Part shown: piece by piece, positions 11,216 through 22,112 of the stretch
How positions within the stretch are numbered: position 1 is the stretch's first letter
Layout: the number at the start of each line of letters is the position of its first letter
Assembly: GCA_030063045.1 (NCBI GenBank)
Contig: JAQSEB010000098.1
Coordinates: 930,001 to 994,000, forward strand
Reading direction: 5' to 3'
From: Pratylenchus scribneri
Taxonomy: Eukaryota > Nematoda > Chromadorea > Rhabditida > Pratylenchidae
Length of the DNA stretch: 64,000 bases
The notes under the pieces: generated by a model
The model's database searches: none
Told to the model about the DNA's origin: nothing
What the model saw: only the letters and a program-made list of their open reading frames with translations
Translations under genes and position numbers: made by a program

Positions 11216-11416
11216 CGTGAAAACATAAAGGAAAAAAACATACCATACAATTTCTTTCATTAAATCTAACCAATTCCTCTTTTCCTTTATCCATTCCATA
11301 TATTTTTTTTGGATCAGAGATTCCTCATCAAGTTTAACCTATTTTGATGATCTTACCCTATTTAATAATATAAAATATTTAAAAATTGTTAAATTTTTTC
11401 CTCTTTCATTTGTCAG

Positions 11417-11970
11417 TAATCATGGTGAACGAATTGAGCAAAAGCAATTGTCATCAATGGAAAGACGGAAATGGCTAGGAGGGACAATTCCGCCGCCACC
11501 TTCCTCTCCTTCACCATTGGAATCCAGAACAAAATCCCCTTCTAATAAGTCACCTCTCATCCAATCCCAAACCATTCCACATTTGGGTATAATCAAGAGA
11601 GATTTTTGGATCATTTTGAATTTGCATTTTCATCAGGACCATCTTTTGATTGTCGTGTGCTGAATGCAGCCATCGATGGGCAACCAAGTGCCAGAAATGA
11701 TCCAACTTGCCCTTTGGATTTTCCCGGTAATCCCTTAATTTAAAATCAATCTGATTTATGTGAAAGGAATTCCCTCGGATGGAAGTTGTAAATGCACTTA
11801 TCAGGTGCCATTCAATTCAATCCAATTAAAATTAATTTTAAAAGGCATCCGCTCGCGATGATCAAGGATGTGCCACTGGCTTCATTTATACTTGCACAAA
11901 GAAAACAACAACAATTTTTGCCGAAAATAATGAAGAACAATCATTTCTGGGCGCCAAACAACTTCAATAA
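11417..11970 (+). CDS. Six-cysteine secreted-type nematode protein, 5' end unknown
   Basis: Four exons are read: 11417-11586, 11637-11726, 11767-11804 and 11845-11970. Introns are 40-50 bp and phases agree. The first exon opens after a TTGTCAG acceptor, so at least one upstream exon, presumably with the signal peptide, is missing. It might lie on the other side of the satellite array. The exon encodes a proline-rich basic part (GGTIPPPPSSPSPLESRTKS). The rest is a compact cysteine domain: FDCRV, PTCPLDFP, SDGSCKCTYQ, QGCATGF and YTCTKK, six cysteines in all, then a short acidic tail ending GAKQLQ-stop. I recall similar small domains in uncharacterised nematode secreted proteins but cannot name a family. 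Function is unknown. Confidence 0.6.
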
Positions 11971-13696
11971 TATTTAATTTCCCACTTTTTTCACATTTTA
12001 TTTGCCTTTCATTATTATTTTTTTTATCATTTTTACCTCAAATATTTAATAAAATTTTGCCAATCTCATTTTGGTCCTCAATGAGGCGGTTTGCCTTTTG
12101 TGCCTCCCCCCTTCCATTTTCTTTACATCGGATTTTCCTCCAACGGTTTGCGTGGTTTTTGAGTGCCGTGGGAACCAAAATGACAATGTCGGAATGGGAG
12201 GGAGGCAACCCAACCCACATTAACCAATATATTTTCGCCCAGTAACCAACCACCTTCATTTTTTGTCTATACAAATGGGCAATATCAATGAAGGTTGGAT
12301 GGTGGAAATAAGAAGAAATGCCATCATTATGGCCGACAAATCAAAGTCAATTTGCCGCCCTTTTCCCCATTTTCGCGTGCCACTACAAATTGTTCACTGT
12401 GAGCAAATAGCTCATCAGGGGCAAATTCTTTTGGGGTTTAGTTGAATCGGGAATATACCAAAATTCCATTTAAATTCATTTTGAGGGATAAATTTAGACA
12501 AACATGAACAAAAATAAAAGAGGATAAGCTAATTGTTATGGATGTTACGGGAATATTCCTTTCCCTGTAGGGATTTAAAAAGGGGGATTTAATGGTCATC
12601 TTTTCGTCAGCAAAGCAAAAGGATTTTAGGGAATCAAAAGGTCTTTTGATGACACAGAAGGAATCCAATTTCATCTCAAAAAAATCATTTCCAATAATTT
12701 TGCACTTTATCAGAGTTCATTTTTGGCCAAATTAAAGGGAGCAATAAAATCAAATGAACATCAAAACATATATTCTTGCACCTTTTATTACTATTCTCAC
12801 CTGTCAAAGTCAATCTTTTTTATCAACTTTGCTTTTCCTCCCCGCCAATAAATATGCCAAATTTACCACCCAATAAACAATTTATTCATTCATTTTGTGA
12901 CTTTTTTGTGCCATACAAATTCCAAAGATCCAAAAATGCATTTTCCATCACATTCCATGGATTATTTATTTATTTTCTTCATCCCCAAAAAATCTTCTCA
13001 TTCAAATCCAAAACAAAAATTTTATGACGCGCAAATTTTAGGCAACATTCTTTGATGTTTTTCCCTCACCTCCGACGATGTTTTGATTCATTTCTTTTTC
13101 CAAATTTTGTTTTAAAATTTGTTCATTGAATATTTCTTTAGAATCCAATTTTTGTATTTGCCCTTTCCCAGTAAATTTTTTCAGAATTTTATGGGAGACC
13201 AATTTCCGCCTCCAAAATTCATTCTACAAAAATTTGCCTCCTTCTCAATTTTATTTCCTTCTCTGATTTTCCCCCTAGCATTTCATTTTTGACGCAATTT
13301 GAAGGAAGGTGGTGGTGGCATTTTGCCATGGGAATAATCATTTTGCCATTGGAAGGAACAATCCCTTCGGCCATTCACCCGCCTCTCCTCCTCCCCTCAA
13401 ATGCTCTTGGCCATTCATTCAGTCCAATCATTCATTCATAAAATATTGCGCAGGCGGAAAAATAACTGTTGCCACTTTTTGAGTGCCACCGGAGGGAATA
13501 AGGGTGTACATGGCTTTAGAAGAAGATTGGCTCCTCCTTTCCGTTATTATTAGTTGTTTGTTTTTTCCTCCAAGACTGCTCTCGGGGTTTACCCGTCCCT
13601 CCCCCCCCCCCCATCCTTCTCATTATTGCCGCATTTCTCCAAAATAAGCGCAAACAAATTTTCTCCCTCATTGAATTATTTTAAAGGCGAGAAAAA
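11971..13696. other. Intergenic, with weak minus-strand frames
   Basis: A 78-codon minus-strand frame (12274-12038) contains VVGYWAKIYWLMWVGLPPSH and a basic Asn/Glu-rich end. It could be the last exon of a small membrane protein, but no convincing upstream exon was found. A 12-C run lies at 13601-13612. Otherwise this is the 5' flank of the GPCR gene. Confidence 0.3.
13601..13612. repeat. Poly-C tract, 12 C
   Basis: Uninterrupted run of 12 C, 85 bp upstream of the GPCR start codon. Confidence 0.75.
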
Positions 13697-16224
13697 ATGA
13701 GGTTTTTTTCCGTTTCGGCCAATTCGGAACAAACACTACCGGATGCTGCTAATTTTGCTGCAAATTTATCATTGGCAAACAAAAGCAATGAATCATCCAA
13801 AACATGGTTTCTTCATGAATTGGAGAGAAACCGCCCAGCAGAAAATGATTTATTAGATGAATCGGTTAGCCTGATCCTAAATCCATTTAATTAAAATATT
13901 CCAATCTAATCAGAATGAATTCTCACAATATAATAATTTCCTTGCCATTGTGGATGATACCACTTCTTCACTCCTTGTCCAGCTCCGTCCAATCAGCCTC
14001 ATTGCCCTTGGGCTTGGCACTGGCTTTTGTATTTTTGCAAATTTCCTCACACTTTTTCTCCTCCTTCGATGCCGTCCCCTTCAACGTTCTTCGAGGACAA
14101 CAAATTTATACGTGCTCAGCCTTTGTTTGGCCGATTTGGGCGTTGGCACCGTTGCAATGCCGTTGGCCCTCACCCAGGAATGGATGTAAATTTAACAAAC
14201 CAAAATAATTCAATCATTCCACTTTCCCCTTTCAGAAGTGCCTTTCCATTTTGGCTATGTCAAATTTGGCAACTCTCCGATTTGCTTTTCACCACAATTT
14301 CCCTCTATTCCACTTGTGCCATTGCCCTGGACCGTGTTTGGAATTTGGAGCAACCGTTGAGGGTTTTCACCCGAAGTCGACGTCGGGCTCGTCGGTTGAT
14401 GTGCTGCATTTGGGTTTTGCCTTTGCTAATTTGGTTGCCTGTTTATTTGTCCTTATATTGGCCAAATGAAGATGATGGCCCAGGGATTGGCCATGACGGA
14501 TGTTTTCCTCCAAGGGATGTGGCCAAACAAGTTTATTGGGTTGCATTGCCGGCTTTGTATATTCCTGCTGCTCTTTTGGTCAGTCATCATTTTTTTTGGC
14601 GGAATCCGGCTTAATTTTAAAATAAACAAGTGAGGGGATTATGAGGGGGTAATCCAATCGTGCTCAAAGTCCAAACGCGAATTCCTTTTCCGGTTTTTCT
14701 TTTGGCACTTTTATTCACTTTGGAAGTCAATGTTCGCCTGAATGACTAGCCAATGAATAAATTAAATTAAATTTACTCGCCCATTCCACATGTTCTTATG
14801 CTTTTATGTGGGTGGCTGACGAATGAAAAAGAGGAAGGAAATTATGCCATCCAATGGAATAATTTGATTAAATGAATTCAAAAACAAACAAAATTGACTA
14901 AAACATATTTGAATCATCACAGATTGGCCTATTTTTGCGCATCTCTTTGGTCGTTCATCGACATCTTAAATTCCTCCGGGAACATTCTTCATTGCCTCAA
15001 TGCGGCACTTCTCCATCAATAATTCAACCTGCCACACAAAATTCGCCAAAAACCACTCAAAATGGCCATCATCCCCTCCCGCCACTTCCTCATCCCCATT
15101 CCACCCAATTCCTACTTCGAACACCGGGGACGGCATCACCGCATATCCAACATCGAAATCAATTCAGATTGGCCAAAACATTCGATAATATTTCGACCAC
15201 AATTGGTCAGTTTTGAGGATATTAATGGGAGACCTATCACCATTTCCATTATAGCAAATGGAAATGTTGGCCCATTCCTTCTTAATCAAAAAGGCACAAT
15301 TTCTCCATTGATGGCACAAAATGGCAGAAAATTGTGGAGACAAAGGGCAGCCACATCGGCCGAAGGAGTTATGGCCCAATGGAGGAAAAGTCCCACAATT
15401 ATGGTCCATGATGAAGAGGGAGGAGATGTGGATTCAGCTGCAACGATGGAAAATGGCCAACAATCCACTGTTGCTGATGGGCAGAATACAAAAGAAAATG
15501 CTGGGGGAGATGGAGGGAAGGAAAAGGTGAAATGGGAAAATTAAAATTTTATTGTTTTTTTTTTGTCAATATTTAATAACAAATTACATATTTTTATTCG
15601 GCAATTATTTTATTATCTGCCATTTCAGAGGAAATGCAGTCTAATGATGGCCAATCAACGCCAAAAGACTTCATCCCTAGTATCGAGGCCGCCTAGTTTT
15701 GGCTCCGGCGATGATGATGATTCATCGTTGAGCAGTGACGATAAAAAGGAATGCCTTCTGCGCAAATTGTCAGCCTCCTTCCTTACCCGCCGTCCTTCCT
15801 CTTCTCGTTTTTCGATGATCGCTTTATCCGAAAATTTGGCCGATTTGCTTCAACGTGAGGGAATTTCGCAGCAAGTGAAAGCTGCAAAAGCAGTTGGCCT
15901 AATTTTGTGTTGTTTCCTTTTTTGCTGGTTCCCTTTCCTTTTGGTTTGTTCCCAAACCCAAAAATCAAATCCATTTCCCCTCCTAATTCCCAGGTTTGGC
16001 CAATTCGTCTATTTTCGCCTAATTCCGTTTCCGATCGAACTTTCCGACTTTGTCTTTGGCTCAACTACGCTTGTTCCACTTTCAATCCACTCCTTTATGC
16101 CCTTTCAAATCCAAAAGTGCGTGCTGCTTTTGGTGAATATATTATTGGGTGTAAATTTTTGAGGAAAGATGGAGGCGGATCCGCCAAAAATACGAGAAGG
16201 AGCAATACGGGCGTTTTTGTTTAA
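13697..16224 (+). CDS. Rhodopsin-class GPCR, biogenic-amine receptor-like
   Basis: At least seven exons join in phase. The extracellular N-terminus has several Asn-x-Ser/Thr sites. TM1-2 read LIALGLGTGFCIFANFLTL and VLSLCLADLGVGTVAMPL. TM3 has LSDLLFTTISLYSTCAIALD then R, which places an aspartate 18 residues before the DR arginine, the amine-binding Asp3.32 of aminergic receptors. The DRY motif reads DRVW. TM6 is LILCCFLFCWFPFL (the CWxP toggle) and TM7 is WLNYACSTFNPLLYAL (NPxxY). The third intracellular loop is very long (about 14940-15850) and rich in Pro, Ser and Asp. The loop is split by a 49-bp intron at about 15209-15257, which restores frame. The family senses serotonin, dopamine, octopamine, tyramine or acetylcholine and signals through G proteins. 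TM5 lacks the usual serine pair, so the ligand cannot be assigned. Confidence 0.88.
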
Positions 16225-16311
16225 ATTATTAATTTTTAAATAAATTTATTTAGAATAAATATTTTAACATCAATCATTCAATGTAATTCCTCGCCATTTT
16301 CATTTATTTTC

Positions 16312-18302
16312 CTACTCTAAGTCCAAATATTTGGCCAATCTTTCTGCCTCCCTTTTTCCACTCATCATTGCCCCAATTGTTGTTTGGAACATTTCACTGT
16401 GCGTTCCTTCGCCTGCGAACATCATTCGAAGTTTGTCTCCCATAAAAATTGGTGCAGCCAACAATGAAAATGGATCGTCCGAAAGTTGGCTGGCCTCGGG
16501 AGTGATGAAGGAATATGAACCGCAAAAAAGTTCATCCTCCAGCCATTTTGTCCGGATGATTTTATTTGGCAATTCAATGCCTTCCATTTGGGGGAACATT
16601 TTACGAAAATGTTCAGTGAAAATAATGCCCAATTGTTGGTCATCCAATTCATTCACCAATTTTGGTCCATTCCCGGATAACCAGACCACCAAAATCTGCA
16701 AAAAAAGTACCAATTTCGAATCACATTTCAATTAACCTTTTCTGGGGCCCAGGGATGTGGTTGAAAAGTATGCAAATTTTCCTCCAACAAATTTGCCCCA
16801 TTTTGACTTGGACAACTCAAAGAAACGAGGGAATGTGTGGAATTTGGATTCCAAAAAGGTCGATCATATATTAGGAACACTTTTTGCATTGCACCGAAGC
16901 CAATTGCCCGAATGGCTTCCAATTTTGGTGGAGGCAAAGATGGAGTGAACAATGAAGAAGAGAATCGCTTCAAATGGCCAATTGGGACAGTGACCTTTTA
17001 GGGTAAAAATGATATTTGTCAAAAATAGATGGGTGAAACGAACAATGATAAAATCGAATTTATTTTCAAAATGATCAGCGAGGTCATTGCCTTCTTTCTT
17101 CAATGTTAATCGAATTTTAGGTTCTTTAAAAATAATAAAATTTATTTTAATAATGAATCCAATCAATCTAACCCCGGAAGTCAATATTCACCACTCTGCT
17201 TCCTAAATGCAAATTTTCCGATGGAATTTCTCGACTCAATTCCTCCAAAATTGGAGCATAGCCTCGGGCATCCAAAGTGAATGAAGCGTACGGAAATGAT
17301 TTGGAGCCATCCTTCCATTGAGCATAATTATGAAGGGCCAACTATAATTTGTGGGTATAATACCGCATTGAATATTCCAATTCCCATATCATTTTTATAT
17401 ACTGACTCGTTCAATTGGGGCCGACCATTCTCCTTCATAATAGCTTTGGTACATTTTGGCTAGACTATCAAAATGATCTTTGCTCTCTCCGATTGTCGCA
17501 TTTTCCCTCTGCAATAATTTGATATACTCAAATTGATAAGAAAAATCAACGCCAATCACCAACTTCCAAAAAATGGCCATAATCTCGTTCAAATAATTCA
17601 GCAATTGTTAAATTCCAATGGCGCGGGGAGGCTTTTGCCATTTTTGCATAATTGAATTCCAATTCCTCCGTAAAAGCGGAAAATGCTGTCATTTTATCGG
17701 GCGGGACCGGGCAATTTGAGGGTGAAGCAAAAACGGTGGCCTCATCCTTAATTAGTGCCTCATCATTAATTTCACCGGTGATTAGCCCAAGTCGATTGGC
17801 CATTTCATAGATTGGATTATTCTTTCCATTAATGAATTCTGCGCCTTGTTGTAAGAATATGCCCTCTGGGAAAAATTGGCAAATTGAATTCCATTGGCGG
17901 CATAAATGCCCTAACCAAACGGAAAAGGATAAACTCGACCACCGACTCGATGGGATGCCTCAAATAAATGAATTTCATTGCCAAAACCGAGTTCAATGAG
18001 TCTTTTGTATGCAGATAATCCTAAAGCGAAATATTTAACAAATATATATATTTCGTTAATTTTGGTAAAAGGACCAGCGAAACCGGCACCAATGATTGCA
18101 ATTGAAAAATTTTTTCTCCTCAAAGCCGTTGGATTGTTGTGGTTATCCTTTTGAGGGAGCAAAATAAGCGGTGGTGGCCCTGTCAGGAGACCTTCATTCG
18201 CGTATTTCTATTTATTATGGCCATAGAGATATATTCTTTAGCATTATTGGCTGCACTCACCAATAATTGCAGTGTCGTTAAAAGAAAGAGGAAAAAACGC
18301 AT
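16312..18302 (-). CDS. Secreted flavin-containing amine oxidase (polyamine-oxidase type)
   Basis: Exon 1 (18302-18261) encodes a signal peptide (MRFFLFLLTTLQLL) and ends at a GTGAGT donor. Exon 2 carries the ADP-binding fingerprint IAIIGAGFAG, which continues after an intron as LSAYKRLIELGFG, then the conserved HLFEASHRVGGRVYPF. Further exons hold substrate-domain sequence such as TAFSAFTEELEFNYAKMAK and YQSYYEGEWSAP. The C-terminal FAD-binding end reads MMFAGEGTHSEMFQTTIGAM then SGKREAERLAKYLDLE-stop, matching the FAGEATH...GA..SG.REA signature of amine oxidases. Known members oxidise polyamines or their acetyl derivatives, releasing hydrogen peroxide and an aldehyde. The N-terminal signal suggests the enzyme enters the secretory route. 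No KDEL-like end is present. Substrate preference (spermine versus acetylpolyamines) cannot be read from the sequence. Confidence 0.88.
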
Positions 18303-19207
18303 ACAACGGCCAAAAGCCAATCGAGAATGAGGGAAGAATTAATTAGGAAAAAATGAGTCTAATCTAAAAATGGCCAGCAAAGAGAAGGTGAATGAATGAT
18401 GGGCGATTGAAAGGAATAAACTAGGGAATTGGGTCGTTTGGTTTGGTCAACGGTTATTATTAGTCTGATATGGGAGAGTTATTGAGAAATTAATGTGTGC
18501 GGGCAATATGTGACGACGACGACTGCTGACGAGAATATGGGCGGACGAAGGTTTATTTATGCCCACCCAGTGGATGATATTGAATGAGCATTGAGCAATG
18601 CGGAAGAAGAATTTATAAATATTTACTCCATAATTATTATTGTTTTCCCCCATTCATCCGTCAATTATGAGGGAAAAAATTTAGAAAAACAGGCGAATAT
18701 TTTAAATGATAAAAGAATATCCAAGTTCCAATCCATGAGATTAATTAAAATGCTTTTGCTTTGACTACTATTAATGAAAAAGCTTGCTTGAACTTGAACT
18801 TTGAGTAAAGGATATGGGAATGAGAGGAAAATATACTGTAATTTAAGAATTTTTTCATGCATGATAATGGGATAGATAATATGTAATGGATTGGATGACT
18901 TGATTATAGATATTGATAAATACGAAATAATCTTTTTCTATAGATAAATACTACTCCACTCCAAGCTCCAATTCAAAACAATTTTTATCCGAAAAACAAC
19001 AATACATTACATACAAAAAATATCATATTTTGGGGACAATTATATAGGAGACAATAACAACAATGTTTGATGGAATATATAGGACATCATTATATTATAC
19101 AGAAACATCACATATTTAGGGACAATTATTGGGTTTTAAGACAATATTTACAATCGAGAGGGGGGAATATCACAAGGGAATGTCCTTTTCTTGTCTTCTG
19201 CCGCACA
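18303..19207. other. Intergenic
   Basis: AT-rich region between the amine oxidase 5' end and the H2B 3' end. No gene, RNA or repeat array is recognised. An internal short repeat involves GGGGACAATTATAT near 19032 and GGGACAATTATTGGG near 19118. Confidence 0.35.
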
Positions 19208-19883
19208 TCAGCAATCTCGCCATTTCTGAACTGCCATACGACCTTGGTTGAGTGCATGAGATCGAATTTCGCCGGGCAGCACCAATCTAAAAAATATAGA
19301 ATTAATAAATATTTTGCCATAATACACCACTTACTTTGAGGCACTTTCCACTTCTTTGGCATTCAATGTGGGCTTCCTGTTGTTGATTTGACAGAGATGG
19401 CCTGATTCGGAAGCAATGCGGAGGAAGATGTCGTTGCAGAAGCTGTCCATCACCTTTAAAATATTGAATATTAGTTAATAAAATGTGTAAAGAAAATAGG
19501 AACTCACCTCAACGGCCCGCTTTGAGATACCCAATTCAGCATGCACAGTTTTGAGAACTTTGTAAACGTAGATCCTTAAAATAAAATCACAAATTATTTG
19601 AAACCAAAATATTCAAAACTCACTTGAAGTTGCGACGAGGCTTTTGTCCGAACCGGCGCTTCTTTGGTGGTCCGCGTACTTGCATTTTGGCCTTCTTCGT
19701 TCCCGATTTTTTCTTCTTATTTTCCACTTTGACTGTCGTTGCCTTCGGTGCTGGTTGGGTTGCTTCGGGCACATAGTCGAGATTGCTGGCATCGGCGGTT
19801 GTATCGTTTGCAGGAGCATTCGTTGTCATTGCTGATTTTGCATCTGCCTTCGATTTTGTCTTCTTTGCTGCAGCTGGAGCCAT
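19208..19883 (-). CDS. Histone H2B variant with introns
   Basis: Four exons: 19883-19624, then about 19575-19508, 19452-19336 and 19289-19208. The histone fold is clear: IYVYKVLKTVHAELGISKRA, VEVMDSFCNDIFLRIASES and KLVLPGEIRSHALNQGRMAV, ending QKWRDC-stop instead of the usual YTSSK. The N-terminal tail is about 85 residues, far longer than canonical H2B (about 35), with an Ala/Thr/Asp section before a Lys-rich KKKKSGTKKAK and RGPPKKRRFGQKPRRN. H2B pairs with H2A in the nucleosome. Replication-dependent histone genes normally lack introns, so this is probably a replacement or tissue-specific variant. It is head-to-head with the tyrosine kinase gene, with 261 bp between the start codons. An expression site such as germ line or sperm is only a guess. 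Confidence 0.85.
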
Positions 19884-20144
19884 TGTGTTGAGCAGAATAG
19901 GATTTTCGTTGGTATTGTTGACAAGAGATTGATTGGAAAATGGATGTTAAATAGGAAAATTAGCGCACTTAAATACTTAATCAAAAGATCAATGTGTACT
20001 GTAATGCAAATTATTGTAACCTACACTTACAGCATACATAATTGGTACGCTGTATGTGCACCAAAAAAACTATAAAAGGAGCATTTTATAAAGCATCAGT
20101 CATCCATTCATCAACAATCAATCCAGCAGCAGCCGAAGAACACA
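19884..20144. promoter_or_regulatory. Shared divergent promoter, H2B variant / tyrosine kinase
   Basis: Only 261 bp separate the two start codons. A good TATA box (TATAAAA) lies at 20071-20077, about 70 bp before the kinase ATG. On the other strand, TATTTAAG near 19969-19976 could serve the H2B gene. Confidence 0.55.
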
Positions 20145-21708
20145 ATGAGGACAAACAGCAGCAACAGTGAAACAACAACAAAGACGAGGACACAGCGTTT
20201 ACGTGGCAAGGACTTCTATCACGGTCAGTTTACATTTTCACTTAGATTCAATTTTAACTCTTTCCTTAATTTTCAGGCATGATCCAGCGAGCAGACGTCG
20301 AAGAACTACTGAAAGAAGATGGCGATTTTCTACTGAGGAAGAGCATCAACCAGCAGACAAAGGCAGAAAATGTTGTGCTATCCGTGAAATCTGACGAAAA
20401 AACAAAACACTTCATCGTGATGGAAGACGCCGGCTTTGTTTTTTTTGAACATGGAGGGCCCAAAGACAAAGGTTGGTTTACTTGTTTTTATTTCTTAAAG
20501 GTAGTAAAATTTATTATTTTTCAGACATTGAAGCGCTCATACAGTGGATGGCAAGGAAGAAACACCCAATAACAAAGGCAAGCGGCTGTGTTATCAAACG
20601 TCCAATTGCAAAAGAAGAATGGGTTTTGACGCACGAATCAATCACAACTGGGAACAAGATTGGTCAAGGACAATTCGGAGAGGTAATTTTATTTTTATCA
20701 TTAAAAAACTGTTCTAACTAAACCTAATTTTAGGTGTTCCGTGGCAGGCTCAAGACCGCATCCTTCCGAGGCGATGTTGCAATCAAAGTATTACGGGATG
20801 GCGAGCTCATTGAAAACCAAAAAAGGTACAAATTTAAAGTAATTTTTTCACAGATTAAAATCCCATTTTTTTAGCTTTTTGGACGAAGCAAGGACAATGC
20901 GAGATCTGCGGGATGAAAACGTCATCAGAACGTATGGCGTGGCAGTGTATGAAAGGTATGTTAGTTGGGTCTTTTTTCTGGAAAAAATTTCTTCTTTTTA
21001 GGCCCCTGATGATCGTCATGGAATTGTGCGAGAAAGGAAGTCTGCTGAAATTCTTGCGAAGCAACAGGACCAGCGACGGGCAGAAATATAAATGGATCAC
21101 GGAAGCAGCAAAAGGAATGCAATACATCGCCGCTCAAGGACTCCTGCATCGCGACATCGCCGCCCGGAACTGCTTACTCAACAAGGACCTCATATTGAAA
21201 ATCGCGGATTTTGGCCTCACAATCAAAACGTCGGCAAGAACAGCAGAAGTGCAAGGAAAAGTACCAGTGAAATGGCTTGCCAGAGAGGTAAGAATGGGAG
21301 GGAAATTAAATAATTACAAATCAATAAAAACCATTTTTCAGACGCTACAACTTGGAACTTATTCGAGACAAACGTGAGTTATTATTTATCAACCTTAATT
21401 AAATTATTAAACATTTTTCAGTGATGTGTGGTCATATGGCATCCTTTGTTGGGAGGTGTACAATGATGGAGCGGAGCCGTACCCGGAAATGACCAATCAA
21501 GAGGCAAAGGCATTTGTCATTCAAAACAACCGGATGGACGTCCCCAACGTAAGTTCATTTTGATTTCGATAACATTTTAAACATTCACTTTTATTTTCAG
21601 CACATTCCTACACGTGTCAGTTCCATAATGCTCAGGACGTGGGACGACGACCCGAAGGAGCGGCCCTCATTCGCCTACATTGTCAAATGGCTGCGAAGAG
21701 AAATTTGA
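20145..21708 (+). CDS. Non-receptor SH2-tyrosine kinase (Fes/SPE-8-like)
   Basis: A short Ser/Thr/Lys N-terminus leads directly into an SH2 domain (RGKDFYHG, then GDFLLRKS with the phosphotyrosine-binding arginine, and NVVLSV). The kinase domain follows at once: GNKIGQGQFGEVFRG (Gly loop), DVAIKVLRDGE (Lys), EARTMRDLRDENVIRTYGVA (Glu helix), HRDIAARNC (catalytic loop), ADFGLTIK (DFG), VPVKWLARE and DVWSYGILCWEVY. Eight short introns are in phase, and the protein ends WLRREI-stop. There is no F-BAR or SH3 domain, so this is the minimal SH2-kinase layout that is greatly expanded in nematodes and includes SPE-8 of sperm. It should phosphorylate tyrosines in the cytosol downstream of a membrane receptor. 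The polyadenylation signal AATAAA is at 21840-21845. The individual orthologue is not assigned. Confidence 0.9.
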
Positions 21709-22112
21709 AGACGAAACATGGATGCTGAGATAATACATTCCCCCTATTCAATTGTGCCCCCATTTTCCCATCACATATAAATTGTATTTTTTGTATCATA
21801 TGTATTTTTTTTCCTGTTGTAATTGTATTTTTTTTGTTGAATAAAATGTGAAAAAAAATTGATTTGTTGCTTTTTATTTATTGTTTTTCAATCAATAATT
21901 TATATTTTGCTAAATATTGAAAATTTTAGGGGTCTCTCTTGTCAGTTCATCGAAAAAGGGTAAAATAAAGTCTTTTTGAGACATTTATTCAAACCGGTTC
22001 TCATCTCAATCAAAGATTATACCAAATTTGCTTAAATGAAAGCGAATTAAAGACACTGATCAATTGATTTAGATTTGTTATCCGTTATTTTATTCAATGT
22101 CTCTTTTAAAAA
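21709..22112. other. Intergenic, kinase 3' UTR and mett-10 5' flank
   Basis: Contains the kinase polyadenylation signal at 21840 and AT-rich sequence. No other feature is seen. Confidence 0.4.

Noticed and set aside
7932..12000. Horizontally acquired effector-type genes
   Set aside because: The two secreted orphans have ordinary nematode introns and base composition, and no similarity to bacterial or fungal enzymes was recognised.
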